Origin: Brevibacillus choshinensis | GTDB taxonomy: Bacteria; Bacillota; Bacilli; Brevibacillales; Brevibacillaceae | Assembly: GCF_001420695.1 (NCBI RefSeq) | Contig: NZ_LJJB01000010.1 | Span: 1,907,356-1,971,355, forward strand | Direction of reading: 5' to 3' | DNA: 64,000 nt | Shown here: in pieces, positions 9,540 to 18,698 of the stretch | Layout of the letters: the number at the start of each line of letters is the position of its first letter | Numbering within the stretch: the stretch's first letter is position 1 | Made by a program: the position numbers and the translations under genes | Notes under the pieces: generated by a model | Databases searched by the model: none | The model's input: only the letters and a program-made list of their open reading frames with translations | What the model was told of the DNA's origin: nothing

Positions 9540-10634
9540 ATGGAGTTACGCACGATTTGGGAAAGGTATAAGAATCGAGGGCTCGTCTTATTCGGGGGTC
9601 TTGCTCTTGTGCTCGTTCCCATGATTGGGTATTTCTCTGCCCAGGCTACCCAGCCAAAACAGGTCACTTTTTCGTTAGACGGAGAGAGTCGCACAGTGGC
9701 AACCAAAGCCGAAACCGTCGAGCAGTTCTTGACGGAGCGACAGATCGCGGTAACGGAAAGGGATTCCCTTCAACCTACAGCTGAGACGAAACTCAAAAAC
9801 GGAGCAGTAATCACTTTACATACAGTCTGGTCCATACCGGTCCAGATTGACGGGCAGACAAAAATGATTGATACACTCAGTCGAGATGTAGCTGGCGCGT
9901 TGAAGGACGGCAACATCGCGATTAGTGAAAAGGATCGGGTGGAACCGGCCTTGACAGCGTCTCTAGCCAAAAATTCAGCCATCACCGTCAAACGCGTTGT
10001 CGAGAAGATGGTAGAAGAGGAAGAGCGCGTCACTTATCAGGAGATTCGCAAGAACGATCCTGTGTTGGAAAAAGGTAAAACCAAAGTATTACAAACAGGA
10101 CAAGAAGGTAAGGCAATTGCACACTACAAGCTGGTCATGATGGATGGCAAAGAAATCTCCCGTGAGCTTGTGACGAGAGACGTCGTCATACCAAAGAAGG
10201 ACCATGTAGTTGCCGTAGGAACTGCGGTGGCGATGCGTACGGAAGACAAATCGCAACGGGTTCTGATCGCATCAGCAGCGGGGAGTGTTTCCCGCGGTGG
10301 AAAAGTTTTCAGGCCGAAAAAAGTACTGAACGGGGTTACCTTGACAGCCTATTCTCCTTCAGGAGGAGGCAAACATCCTAGCTCGCCGGGTTATGGTCGT
10401 ACGGCGACAGGAGTAAAGGCAAAGGCGGGTCACACGATCGCGGTAGATCCTCGCGTCATTCCTTATGGATGGTGGGTCTATATCGACGGTGTAGGGTATC
10501 GTCGTGCAGAAGATACAGGTGGGGCCATGCAAGGTGGCAAGATTGACGTATTTGTTAGCACGGAGTCGGAGGCGGTCCAGTTTGGCCGCAAGCGTAACAA
10601 AACTGTCTATATAATTGGACCGCAGAAGCCGTAG
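9540..10634 (+). CDS. yabE: YabE-like cell-wall protein with DUF348, G5 and 3D domains
   Basis: A 364-residue membrane-anchored wall-active protein. It has an N-terminal signal anchor (about 14-34), two DUF348 repeats (about 41-140), a G5 domain (about 150-228) and a C-terminal 3D domain (about 265-355). The 3D aspartates appear in IAVDPRVIPYG, AEDTGGAM and GKIDVFV. By analogy with RpfB/YocH-type proteins the 3D barrel probably cleaves peptidoglycan as a lytic transglycosylase. The ATG at 9540 follows AGGAAAAGGAG; an in-frame upstream start at 9435 lies in the leader and lacks a ribosome site. Confidence 0.9.
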   Translation: MELRTIWERYKNRGLVLFGGLALVLVPMIGYFSAQATQPKQVTFSLDGESRTVATKAETVEQFLTERQIAVTERDSLQPTAETKLKNGAVITLHTVWSIPVQIDGQTKMIDTLSRDVAGALKDGNIAISEKDRVEPALTASLAKNSAITVKRVVEKMVEEEERVTYQEIRKNDPVLEKGKTKVLQTGQEGKAIAHYKLVMMDGKEISRELVTRDVVIPKKDHVVAVGTAVAMRTEDKSQRVLIASAAGSVSRGGKVFRPKKVLNGVTLTAYSPSGGGKHPSSPGYGRTATGVKAKAGHTIAVDPRVIPYGWWVYIDGVGYRRAEDTGGAMQGGKIDVFVSTESEAVQFGRKRNKTVYIIGPQKP

Positions 10635-10663
10635 GACAGGAGCGATATGCTCCTGTTCTTCTG
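10633..10663 (+). terminator. Terminator after yabE
   Basis: Stem AGGACAGGAGC (10633-10643) with GCTCCTGTTCT (10649-10659), ending in a mixed T/C tract. Confidence 0.6.
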
Positions 10664-10802
10664 TTTGGTTGCGGGCCGTGTTAAGCTGTTTGTTAGTTAG
10701 ACGCTCCGATAGCTTGGGTCGTTTCAGCTTTCTGGGGCTTTTGGCCGTATTTTTTTGGCATACTTGTACCATAGTGACAATGTACGAAAGTGGGAACAAA
10801 GA

Positions 10803-11351
10803 ATGAAGATCAAGGAAGTTATCGTGGTGGAGGGCAGGGACGATACCGCTGCGATCAAGCGAGCAGTCAACGCTGACACGATCGAGACAGGCGGTTCCGC
10901 TATCCATACTTGGACTATTGAAAAAATCCGTTTGGCGCAGCAAAAGCGCGGCGTAATCATTTTTACCGACCCTGATTACCAGGGAGAGCGTATTCGCAAA
11001 ATTATCAGCAAAGCGGTGCCTGGCTGCAAGCATGCGTTCATCACCCAGGAGAATGGTATGAAAAAGGGAGATATCGGGGTGGAAAATGCCACTCCTGAAG
11101 TAATCATTCAGGCTTTGTCGGAAGTCCGCACGGAGATGGCTGATACAGCAGGAGAAATTACTGCTGATGATATGCTGGCTCACGGTCTGACATCAGGAGC
11201 TACCTCCAAGGAGCGGCGGGTCAAGCTAGGGGAGAAGCTGGGGATTGGATATGCCAATGCCAAGCAGATGCTACAGCGACTCAATGCCTTTCAGATCAAA
11301 CGGGATGAATTTGAAGCAGCTATGGAAGCCATAGACAAAGAGAGGGAGTAA
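10803..11351 (+). CDS. rnmV: Ribonuclease M5 (5S rRNA maturation)
   Basis: A 182-residue TOPRIM nuclease that trims both ends of precursor 5S rRNA, with L18 as cofactor in B. subtilis. The TOPRIM glutamate is in VVEGRDDTAAI and the paired aspartates in FTDPDYQGERIR. The start ATG at 10803 gives the family-typical MKIKEVIVVEG; longer frames reach into the promoter region. The ribosome site is weak (GTGGGAAC). The stop is followed after 3 bases by ksgA, as in other Firmicutes. Confidence 0.95.
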   Translation: MKIKEVIVVEGRDDTAAIKRAVNADTIETGGSAIHTWTIEKIRLAQQKRGVIIFTDPDYQGERIRKIISKAVPGCKHAFITQENGMKKGDIGVENATPEVIIQALSEVRTEMADTAGEITADDMLAHGLTSGATSKERRVKLGEKLGIGYANAKQMLQRLNAFQIKRDEFEAAMEAIDKERE

Positions 11352-12251
<900 letters not shown>

Positions 12252-12259
12252 TCTAGGGA

Positions 12260-12303
12260 AACCTTCATTTTTGGGCTAATAACGCCAAAAGTGAGGGTTT
12301 TTT
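12260..12303 (+). terminator. Terminator after ksgA
   Basis: Imperfect 15-bp stem AACCTTCATTTTTGG (12260-12274) with CCAAAAGTGAGGGTT (12285-12299), then a T run. Confidence 0.75.
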
Positions 12304-12368
12304 GTGTTTTCTGCTTCTTTTCGATATGATACTGACAAATATCTACGTAATTCATGAAAAAAAGCCCG

Positions 12369-12398
12369 TTGACAAAATCTGCACTGGGTTGCTATAAT
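12369..12398 (+). promoter_or_regulatory. veg upstream promoter
   Basis: TTGACA (12369-12374), 18-bp spacer, TATAAT (12393-12398). Both hexamers match the sigma-A consensus exactly. Confidence 0.8.
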
Positions 12399-12409
12399 TT
12401 TTTATTTCT

Positions 12410-12438
12410 TTGACAAAATAAATGTGTGCTGTTATAAT
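12410..12438 (+). promoter_or_regulatory. veg proximal promoter
   Basis: TTGACA (12410-12415), 17-bp spacer, TATAAT (12433-12438): a perfect sigma-A consensus, 41 bp behind the first promoter. Confidence 0.9.
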
Positions 12439-12463
12439 AGATGTAAGCGAGGTGGATGGAACA

Positions 12464-12736
12464 ATGGCAAGAAACGCATTGCTTGACATTAAACGCAGTT
12501 TAGACGGACACATTGGTGAGCGCATCCTGCTGAAGGCAAATGGCGGTCGCCGCAAAACCGTCGAACGTAGTGGCATCCTCGAAGAAACATACCCATCAGT
12601 ATTTGTAGTAAAGCTAGACGACGATCAACTTTTCGAGCGGGTTTCTTACAGCTATGCGGACATCTTGACAGAAACTGTAGAGTTGACGGTGTGCCGTGAG
12701 AATCAGCACATCCGCATCACATTTGTACAACAGTAG
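12464..12736 (+). CDS. veg: Veg protein (biofilm-associated)
   Basis: A 90-residue Veg protein, nearly collinear with B. subtilis Veg ([18 protein letters not shown]..., [25 protein letters not shown]). In B. subtilis Veg affects biofilm formation and spore outgrowth through an unclear mechanism. The ATG at 12464 follows AGGTGGATGGA; the frame extends upstream into the -10 element and is not translated there. Two tandem consensus promoters predict very strong vegetative transcription. Confidence 0.95.
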   Translation: MARNALLDIKRSLDGHIGERILLKANGGRRKTVERSGILEETYPSVFVVKLDDDQLFERVSYSYADILTETVELTVCRENQHIRITFVQQ

Positions 12737-12760
12737 AACCCCCTGGGTTCTACTGTTTTA
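12730..12760 (+). terminator. Terminator after veg
   Basis: Perfect 12-bp stem ACAGTAGAACCC (12730-12741) and GGGTTCTACTGT (12745-12756) with a T-rich tail. The veg stop codon lies inside the stem. Confidence 0.85.
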
Positions 12761-12810
12761 TTTTTCACGATAAGAATTTATAAAATTCTTATTCGCATAA
12801 GTGCAACTAC

Positions 12811-12843
12811 GGCTACGCCAGAAACGGCGTAGCCAAGTTTTCT
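12811..12843 (+). terminator. GC-rich hairpin, probable second veg terminator
   Basis: Perfect stem GGCTACGCC (12811-12819) and GGCGTAGCC (12826-12834), followed by AAGTTTT. A separate A/T-rich palindrome (ATAAGAATT/AATTCTTAT) lies just upstream. Confidence 0.6.
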
Positions 12844-12940
12844 AATGCCAAATATTCGGTTGCTGACTACCGCCTCCATATAGAGTGAAATGCCCCTATG
12901 TTGCACACACTACTTGTGTCAACGAGAAGGGGAGGATGTT

Positions 12941-13123
12941 ATGGGTCGCAGACGAGGCATTATGTCTGAGCAGTTTAAGATGGAGATCGCCAAGGAGCTT
13001 GGATTTTACGATACGGTGAAAGCCGAGGGCTGGGGTGCCATCACGACGCGTGACGCGGGAAACCTAGTCAAGCGCGCCATTCAGATTGCCGAGGAAGCAT
13101 TGGCCAAACAGCATACTACATGA
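12941..13123 (+). CDS. sspF: Small acid-soluble spore protein, alpha/beta type (SspF)
   Basis: A 60-residue alpha/beta-type SASP. The family pattern is clear: [19 protein letters not shown], then [18 protein letters not shown]. These proteins coat spore DNA and are cut by the Gpr protease at germination; the cut-region sequence here is the SspF variant (KELGFYDTV), as in B. subtilis. The ATG at 12941 has AAGGGGAGGA upstream. Forespore (sigma-G) transcription is expected; CACACTA at 12906-12912 could be the -10, but I could not pair it with a convincing -35. Confidence 0.93.
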   Translation: MGRRRGIMSEQFKMEIAKELGFYDTVKAEGWGAITTRDAGNLVKRAIQIAEEALAKQHTT

Positions 13124-13133
13124 CTCGTTGGCG

Positions 13134-13156
13134 AGGCCGGGGAAACCCGGTCTTTT
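13134..13156 (+). terminator. Terminator after sspF
   Basis: Short GC stem around GGCCGGG/CCCGGTC with a GAAA-type loop, followed by TTTT. Confidence 0.65.
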
Positions 13157-13291
13157 CTGTGAGATCGATATTTTCTAAACCGTCATAATCTTCACGATCA
13201 TATTGTTTTTTCCGACCGAGTGGCATGGAAGAGAATGCCTATGCTACAATAAGAGACTAGGAAATTTAGAACGTAGGCAGAGGTGAACAAC

Positions 13292-14170
13292 GTGCGTATC
13301 TCGGTCAAAGCTCCGGCCAAAATTAACTTAACTCTTGATGTTCTCGCCAAGCGGCCGGACGGTTATCACGAAGTGGAAATGGTGATGACTACCGTAGACT
13401 TGGCGGATCGTGTAGATCTGACTCTACGCGGAGATGGAGAGATAACGCTGGACTGCTCTGCTAGCTTCGTACCAGATGATATCCGCAATCACGCGTATAA
13501 AGCGGCGGTCCTATTAAAAGAACGCTATCATGTACGCGAAGGCGTGCATTTGTATATCGATAAACAGATCCCGGTTGCAGCGGGTCTGGCAGGGGGAAGC
13601 AGTGACGCGGCAGCAACGCTGCGTGGGCTGAATCAATTATGGAATCTCGGATTAAGCCTTGACGAGTTGGCGGCAGTGGGAGCTGAGATTGGCTCTGACG
13701 TTCCTTTCTGTGTATACGGGGGAACAGCGCTGGCAAAAGGTCGCGGCGAGCAGATAACCCATCTGGGGCCTCCAGCACCGTGCTGGGTCATTCTCGCCAA
13801 GCCACCAATAGGTGTGTCGACGGCAGATGTATACGGGAATCTTCGAGTGCCGGAGATTGCCGATCATCCACAAACCGGAGAGATGCTGATGGCGATCGAG
13901 GACCAAGACTTCTCGTTAATGTGTCAATCGCTCGGAAATGTGCTCGAAAATGTCACGTTGGCGCTCCATCCGCAAGTAAGGCAGATCAAGGAGCTGATGA
14001 TGGCGTCAGGAGCTGATGGCGTGCTGATGTCAGGTAGCGGCCCTACGGTATTTGCCCTCGTGCAGAAGGAAGCCAAGGTGCATCGTATATACAACGCCTT
14101 GCGTGGATTTGTGAAAGATGTATTTGTTGCCCGAATGTTAGGTGCGCAAGAAGGGGAAATGCTTGCATGA
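13292..14170 (+). CDS. ispE: 4-diphosphocytidyl-2-C-methyl-D-erythritol kinase
   Basis: A 292-residue GHMP kinase that phosphorylates CDP-methylerythritol in the MEP isoprenoid pathway. The N-terminal [26 protein letters not shown], the ATP-binding [21 protein letters not shown] and the C-terminal [10 protein letters not shown] motifs are all present. I prefer the GTG at 13292 ([10 protein letters not shown]), which follows AGAGGTGA and matches relatives; a GTG at 13283 would add three residues. A TACAAT at about 13245 may be its -10. PurR follows 55 bases downstream. Confidence 0.95.
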   Translation: MRISVKAPAKINLTLDVLAKRPDGYHEVEMVMTTVDLADRVDLTLRGDGEITLDCSASFVPDDIRNHAYKAAVLLKERYHVREGVHLYIDKQIPVAAGLAGGSSDAAATLRGLNQLWNLGLSLDELAAVGAEIGSDVPFCVYGGTALAKGRGEQITHLGPPAPCWVILAKPPIGVSTADVYGNLRVPEIADHPQTGEMLMAIEDQDFSLMCQSLGNVLENVTLALHPQVRQIKELMMASGADGVLMSGSGPTVFALVQKEAKVHRIYNALRGFVKDVFVARMLGAQEGEMLA

Positions 14171-14200
14171 ACCCGTATATAAATGATACATTAGCACCAT

Positions 14201-14213
14201 AATATTCGGTTTT
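14201..14213 (+). promoter_or_regulatory. Candidate PurBox upstream of purR
   Basis: AATATTCGGTTTT matches the reverse-complement PurBox pattern (AWWGTTCGGWWWT) at 12 of 13 positions and sits just before the purR ribosome site. The second box expected of a functional pair was not found. Confidence 0.25.
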
Positions 14214-14225
14214 GGAGGAAGAGCT

Positions 14226-15050
14226 ATGAAGAAATTGCGTAGAAGTGCTCGTCTCGTCGATATGACTCAGCACTTGCTCGCCCATCCCCATACGCTGATT
14301 CCGCTCACTCTGTTTGCCGAACAATACGGGGCGGCAAAATCGTCGATCAGTGAAGACTTGTCTATCATCAAAGAAGCGTTTGAGGTTCAGGGTGTAGGCT
14401 TGTTGAAAACGGTGGCGGGAGCGGCCGGTGGAGTGAAGTATATTCCCCAGGTCAAAACGGATGAAGCCCTGATTTTCGTGCAAGAACTGATTGGTCAATT
14501 GGCTAATCCGGATCGTCTCTTGCCAGGTGGGTACCTGTACATGTCCGATATTCTCGGCAATCCGTCCACTATGGCGCAGATCGGCAAGCTATTCGCTACA
14601 GCTTACTCGGACAAAAACGTCGATGTGGTCATGACAGTGGAAACCAAAGGGATTCCACTCGCTTATGCGACCGCGATGTTTTTGAATGTCCCTGTGGTAA
14701 TTGTGCGCCGTGACAACAAGGTGACGGAAGGTTCGGTCGTTAGTATCAACTACGTTTCAGGGTCGAGTAAGCGGATTCAGACGATGTCTCTAGCTCGTCG
14801 CGCACTGGCCGAGCAGTCTCGTGTCCTGATTGTGGACGACTTTATGAAGGCAGGCGGTACGCTGCGTGGTATGATCGATCTATTGCAAGAGTTCCGCGCT
14901 ACTGTAGTAGGGTGCGGAGTATTGGTAGAAACGACAGCTGACGTATCTGAACGCTTGGTCGATGAATACGTGTCATTGGCCAAGCTGCAGGATGTTGACA
15001 TCAAGGGTAAGCAAATCGAAATCGAGCTCGGAAGCTTTTTTGGTAGATAG
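14226..15050 (+). CDS. purR: Purine operon repressor PurR
   Basis: A 274-residue PurR of the Gram-positive type. It has an N-terminal winged helix (about 1-74) fused to a phosphoribosyltransferase-fold domain whose PRPP loop reads VLIVDDFMKAGGT (about residue 200). It represses purine synthesis genes and is released by PRPP. Length and sequence are typical. The ATG at 14226 follows TTGGAGGAAGAGCT. It precedes ridA as in B. subtilis; a hairpin overlaps the purR stop and another lies before ridA. Confidence 0.96.
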   Translation: MKKLRRSARLVDMTQHLLAHPHTLIPLTLFAEQYGAAKSSISEDLSIIKEAFEVQGVGLLKTVAGAAGGVKYIPQVKTDEALIFVQELIGQLANPDRLLPGGYLYMSDILGNPSTMAQIGKLFATAYSDKNVDVVMTVETKGIPLAYATAMFLNVPVVIVRRDNKVTEGSVVSINYVSGSSKRIQTMSLARRALAEQSRVLIVDDFMKAGGTLRGMIDLLQEFRATVVGCGVLVETTADVSERLVDEYVSLAKLQDVDIKGKQIEIELGSFFGR

Positions 15051-15086
15051 GAATCCGTAAGTTCCTATCTACAACAGTGTAGCTGA

Positions 15087-15118
15087 GGCTCTGCAAAGCA
15101 AATGCAGAGCCAGGTTTT
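15087..15118 (+). terminator. Hairpin between purR and ridA
   Basis: Stem GGCTCTGC (15087-15094) and GCAGAGCC (15104-15111), followed by AGGTTTT. A separate stem GATAGGAA/TTCCTATC overlaps the purR stop at 15046-15069. Either could limit read-through into ridA. Confidence 0.5.
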
Positions 15119-15143
15119 CCAAAATAGAGGGGAGTAGATCCAC

Positions 15144-15527
15144 ATGGCAATCTCTTTTGTTTCCACTGACAAAGCTCCAGCAGCAATTGGTCCTTACAGC
15201 CAAGCTGCTAAGGTAGGCCCATTCCTATTTGCATCTGGTCAAATTCCACTGCGCGCGGACGGCACTCTCGTGGAAGGCGACATCGTAGCACAAACCCATC
15301 AGGTGTTTTCCAACATCCAGGCAGTCCTGGCAGAGGCAGGCGGCAGCTTGTCCAGCGTCGTAAAGGCCACCGTGTTCATCAAAGACATGAATGACTTCGG
15401 CCAACTCAATGAAGTGTACGGACAATATTTCGGCGATCACAAACCGGCTCGTTCCACTGTGGAAGTGGCTCGTCTCCCGCGTGATGTGAAAGTAGAAATT
15501 GAGATTGTAGCTTATTTGGAAGCGTAA
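15144..15527 (+). CDS. ridA: RidA family 2-iminobutanoate/2-iminopropanoate deaminase
   Basis: A 127-residue YjgF/YER057c/UK114 protein. RidA hydrolyses reactive enamine/imine intermediates released by PLP enzymes. The conserved [20 protein letters not shown], and [22 protein letters not shown] segments are present, including the arginine that binds the carboxylate. The ATG at 15144 has GAGGGGAG upstream. The B. subtilis orthologue YabJ is linked to purR in the same order. Confidence 0.95.
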   Translation: MAISFVSTDKAPAAIGPYSQAAKVGPFLFASGQIPLRADGTLVEGDIVAQTHQVFSNIQAVLAEAGGSLSSVVKATVFIKDMNDFGQLNEVYGQYFGDHKPARSTVEVARLPRDVKVEIEIVAYLEA

Positions 15528-15547
15528 GAAACGCTAAATGACCACAG

Positions 15548-15586
15548 AACAGCCTCGTGCAAAATGCGCGCTAGGCTGTTTTTTTT
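15548..15586 (+). terminator. Terminator after ridA
   Basis: AACAGCCT (15548-15555) pairs with AGGCTGTT (15573-15580), followed by eight T. An exact TTCGACA (Spo0A-box core, minus strand) at 15585-15591 overlaps its end. Confidence 0.85.
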
Positions 15587-15669
15587 CGACATTTCCCCCC
15601 ATAGTCATGGTGCGAATTCCGTCGATATGAATAAATTTATATATTTTTTTAAAAATTTGCATAGAGACA

Positions 15670-15699
15670 GCAGGAATATTTACCCAAAGGGTGGAAATA
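15670..15699 (+). promoter_or_regulatory. Sigma-H-like promoter of spoVG
   Basis: GCAGGAATA (15670-15678) matches the sigma-H -35 pattern RNAGGAWWW in full. After 12 bp, GTGGAAATA (15691-15699) matches the -10 pattern RNNGAATWW at all but one position. A/T-rich DNA upstream (15630-15660) could bind AbrB. The arrangement mirrors B. subtilis spoVG. Confidence 0.7.
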
Positions 15700-15738
15700 C
15701 TCCTAAACGCGTTTTCATAGATAAAGGGAGTGAACTAG

Positions 15739-16026
15739 ATGGAAGTTACAGACGTTAGACTTCGCCGAGTGAATACGGATGGTAGGATGAAAGCGATTGC
15801 GTCCATTACAATTGACCATGAATTTGTGGTTCATGATATCCGTGTCATTGACGGAAACAATGGTATGTTCGTTGCCATGCCGAGCAAGCGTACACCGGAT
15901 GGAGAGTTCCGTGACATCGCGCATCCGATTTCTTCCACTACCCGCGAAAAAATTCAGGCTGCTGTCTTGACTGAGTATGATCGCGTAGGTCAAGAAGAGG
16001 AAAGCACGATCGAAGCAGGTGCATAG
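15739..16026 (+). CDS. spoVG: SpoVG, RNA/DNA-binding regulator
   Basis: A 95-residue SpoVG. It matches the family along its length ([24 protein letters not shown]..., [32 protein letters not shown]). SpoVG proteins bind nucleic acid and influence septation, cortex formation and, in other species, virulence and capsule genes. The acidic C-terminal tail after about residue 80 is variable. The ATG at 15739 follows AAAGGGAGTGAAC. It has its own sigma-H-like promoter and a terminator, so it is monocistronic. Confidence 0.96.
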   Translation: MEVTDVRLRRVNTDGRMKAIASITIDHEFVVHDIRVIDGNNGMFVAMPSKRTPDGEFRDIAHPISSTTREKIQAAVLTEYDRVGQEEESTIEAGA

Positions 16027-16037
16027 GTAGAACAAAC

Positions 16038-16067
16038 AAGCACCCTGTCTCTTTGGACAGGGTGCTT
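16038..16067. terminator. Bidirectional terminator between spoVG and the CobW gene
   Basis: Perfect 12-bp stem AAGCACCCTGTC (16038-16049) and GACAGGGTGCTT (16056-16067), positioned between converging genes. Confidence 0.8.
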
Positions 16068-16080
16068 CGACGTGTGGCTA

Positions 16081-17094
16081 TCAGTAGCATTTCTGCAGGT
16101 CCGTAATCATTTTCTCTCGGTTCATTCCCTCTCCAATAAAAACGGCCACCATTTTGGGTCCGTGATTTTCAAAAGGAAACAGGTGCACCTGATTGTCGGT
16201 GTGCTGAAAAGAGATGAGTTGCTCTCTGCCGTGAAACAAGACGTAGCCCTTTGCCCGATACACGTTTTTGGGCAGGCTGTATAGGAATTCTTCAAACTTG
16301 GCAGCATCTACAGGTCCTGTAAAGGGATAAGAAAATGTTTCGATGCTGTTGAACAGCGATGGCATGCTCGTGTTCATTCCGAGTGACTGTTTTAGCCGAT
16401 CCATAGGAGACATACGACCGATGCTCTTTTGGACAGGTACGTTGCTGACTGCCTCTCGCTGTGCAGCCAAGTGTTCTGTCAGGCGTGTGATGGATAAGAG
16501 GGTGTGAAGGTCCATGTCGCTCTGAATAGTGAGGTGTACGGGAGCATGTGGATTTAGCTCGGAAAGCTTTCGCTGCACTTTTTCCAGCATATCGGCTGGG
16601 GTCATATCGACCTTGTTCACTAGCAAAAGGTCTGCATATTTCACCTGATTGCGTATCGTTTTCACGAGAGCACTGGTAGACTGGAAGCGTGAGTTGAGTT
16701 CTAGAAAGCGGGAGGCGTCCACGACGGAGATGATGCCTTTTAAATCGATCGACTCATACAGTTCAGGATGAGTCAATCCGTCGATCACATCGATGGGATC
16801 GGCCACCCCTGTCGTTTCAATGAGAATTTTATCAGGATTCAGTGAGGTAATTACTTCCTTTAGACTCTCCGTCATTTCCCCCCGAATCGAGCAGCAGATG
16901 CATCCGTCCAACAGTTTTTTTACAGGAAATCCAAATCCTTGAAGCTGCTCTCCGTCGATATCTTCCTCGCCCATTTCATTCATCATGACCACGACTTTGC
17001 AATCCTGCGCACGCAAATGAGTGAGCATTTTCTGCAACAGGGTGGTTTTTCCGCTTCCTAAATAACCAGTCAGCAAGTACACTTGAGCGCTCAT
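16081..17094 (-). CDS. CobW/G3E-family GTPase, putative metallochaperone
   Basis: A 337-residue G3E GTPase. Walker A is TGYLGSGKTTLL, followed by the metal-binding GCICCSIRGE (CxCC), the LIETTGVADP segment, NKVD, and a CobW C-terminal domain (about 240-330). CobW/COG0523 proteins insert or deliver metals, often zinc or cobalt. The conserved CxCC is typical of zinc-related members, but the client protein is unknown. Start is ATG at 17094 with AAGGAGG upstream. It lies on minus between spoVG and glmU, which are adjacent in B. subtilis. I saw no clear Zur box upstream. Confidence 0.9.
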   Translation of the reverse strand: MSAQVYLLTGYLGSGKTTLLQKMLTHLRAQDCKVVVMMNEMGEEDIDGEQLQGFGFPVKKLLDGCICCSIRGEMTESLKEVITSLNPDKILIETTGVADPIDVIDGLTHPELYESIDLKGIISVVDASRFLELNSRFQSTSALVKTIRNQVKYADLLLVNKVDMTPADMLEKVQRKLSELNPHAPVHLTIQSDMDLHTLLSITRLTEHLAAQREAVSNVPVQKSIGRMSPMDRLKQSLGMNTSMPSLFNSIETFSYPFTGPVDAAKFEEFLYSLPKNVYRAKGYVLFHGREQLISFQHTDNQVHLFPFENHGPKMVAVFIGEGMNREKMITDLQKCY

Positions 17095-17291
17095 CGAGTT
17101 TGGCCTCCTTCTCAATTACCCCTATCGTCCATCAATATATCACACTTTTATCAGAAGATTAAATGTTGTCAGATGTTTGTCCAACTTTCAGGCAATGTCC
17201 GGAAAACGGCTATAATCCTGCATCGATTGTCTTGAAATCCACATATGATTAAGATATAGTCATTGTGGAACTTCTACGATGGAGGGTTGTC

Positions 17292-18677
17292 ATGTCTAAG
17301 ATCCATGCCGTGGTTCTGGCCGCTGGTCAGGGTACACGGATGAAATCGAAGCTGTACAAGGTCCTGCACCCTGTGTGCGGAAAGCCAATGGTCCAACATG
17401 TAGTGGATACAATGGCATCCATGCAGGTGGAGGATATCGTTGTCGTCGTAGGTCATGGTGCAGACGCAGTCCGCGCCAAACTAGGCGAGGACGTTGCATA
17501 CGCACTACAAGAAGAACAGTTGGGAACGGCGCATGCCGTCCAGCAGGCAGCGCCATTTTTACAAGATAAAGAAGGCACTACGTTTCTTTTGTACGGAGAT
17601 GTCCCACTTTTGTCTGCAGAGACGTTGTCCGCTTTGTTGACCTATCACGAAGAGCAGCAAGCGGCTGCAACCGTATTGACCGCCGTGTTGTCCGATCCTA
17701 CCGGTTACGGACGCATCGTGCGTGATGAGGCAGGCGAAGTATTGCGAATCGTGGAACACAAGGACGCCTCCGACGAGGAACGGGCGATCCAGGAAATTAA
17801 CACGGGCATATACTGCTATGACAACCAAAAATTATGGAAAGCCTTGACACAAGTGAAAAATGACAATGTACAAGGCGAATACTATGTAACAGACGTTGTC
17901 GGTATTTTGCGGGATGCAGGTGAAAAGGTAACGGCTTTCGAAGCAGCTGATCCAGATGAAACAATGGGTGTAAACGATCGTGTGCAGCTTTCCGAAGCGG
18001 AAGCGTATATGAGACGCCGTATTGCCGTTTGTCATATGCGTAATGGTGTGACCATCCTGGATCCGTCCTCCACCTATATCGAAGCGGACGTGACCATCGA
18101 GGCCGATACGGTCATCCATCCGGGTACATTCTTGCGCGGACGGACAACCATCGGGGCCGATTGCGTCATTGGACCGCAGGCAGATTTGACCGATGTCCAG
18201 GTAGCAGACTGTGTTTCCCTTACGTACACGGTAATGGTAGATGCTCGCGTGGAACAGGAGAGCACCATCGGGCCGTTTGCCTACGTTCGTCCGGGAAGCT
18301 TGATTGGTCCAAAAGCAAAAATCGGCGATTTCGTAGAGCTGAAAAATGCGAAAATCGGAGAAGGCTCGAAAGTTCCTCACCTCAGCTATGTGGGGGATGC
18401 TGAGATTGGCGATGGCGTCAATATCGGTTGTGGAACGATCACTGTCAACTACGATGGGGCTGTCAAACACAAAACCGTCGTGCAAGATGGTGCGTTCATC
18501 GGTTGTAACTCGAATCTGGTTGCGCCGGTCACCGTCGGACAGAATGCTTATGTAGCTGCTGGTTCAACGATTACCCAGGATGTTCCTGACAATGCACTGG
18601 CTATCGCTCGTGAAAGACAAGTAAATAAAATCGACTACGCCAACAGAATGCCTCGCAAGGGCAAAAAGCAATCATAA
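17292..18677 (+). CDS. glmU: Bifunctional GlmU (GlcNAc-1-P uridyltransferase / GlcN-1-P acetyltransferase)
   Basis: A 461-residue enzyme making UDP-GlcNAc for peptidoglycan. The N-terminal nucleotidyltransferase has LAAGQGTRMKSKLYKVLH and YGDVPLL. The C-terminal left-handed beta-helix of hexapeptide repeats (about 250-440) ends with the acetyltransferase part (GCGTITVNYDG, GSNSN-like GCNSNLVAPV). The ATG at 17292 follows GGAGGGTTGTC; nine upstream in-frame codons are not needed. It leads the glmU-prs pair as in B. subtilis. Confidence 0.97.
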   Translation: MSKIHAVVLAAGQGTRMKSKLYKVLHPVCGKPMVQHVVDTMASMQVEDIVVVVGHGADAVRAKLGEDVAYALQEEQLGTAHAVQQAAPFLQDKEGTTFLLYGDVPLLSAETLSALLTYHEEQQAAATVLTAVLSDPTGYGRIVRDEAGEVLRIVEHKDASDEERAIQEINTGIYCYDNQKLWKALTQVKNDNVQGEYYVTDVVGILRDAGEKVTAFEAADPDETMGVNDRVQLSEAEAYMRRRIAVCHMRNGVTILDPSSTYIEADVTIEADTVIHPGTFLRGRTTIGADCVIGPQADLTDVQVADCVSLTYTVMVDARVEQESTIGPFAYVRPGSLIGPKAKIGDFVELKNAKIGEGSKVPHLSYVGDAEIGDGVNIGCGTITVNYDGAVKHKTVVQDGAFIGCNSNLVAPVTVGQNAYVAAGSTITQDVPDNALAIARERQVNKIDYANRMPRKGKKQS

Positions 18678-18698
18678 CGGGAGGTTCTTGAGAAGATC

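Noticed and set aside
10359-11183. Minus-strand frame of 274 codons over yabE/rnmV
   Set aside because: Shadow of two well-supported genes; no family resemblance and it crosses a terminator.
12776-12800. A/T palindrome ATAAGAATT/AATTCTTAT between veg and sspF
   Set aside because: Low-complexity A/T palindromes are common by chance; no other evidence of function.
12846-12912. Sigma-G promoter for sspF
   Set aside because: CATATAG and CACACTA are possible -10 elements but no -35 lies at the right distance, so no promoter was called.
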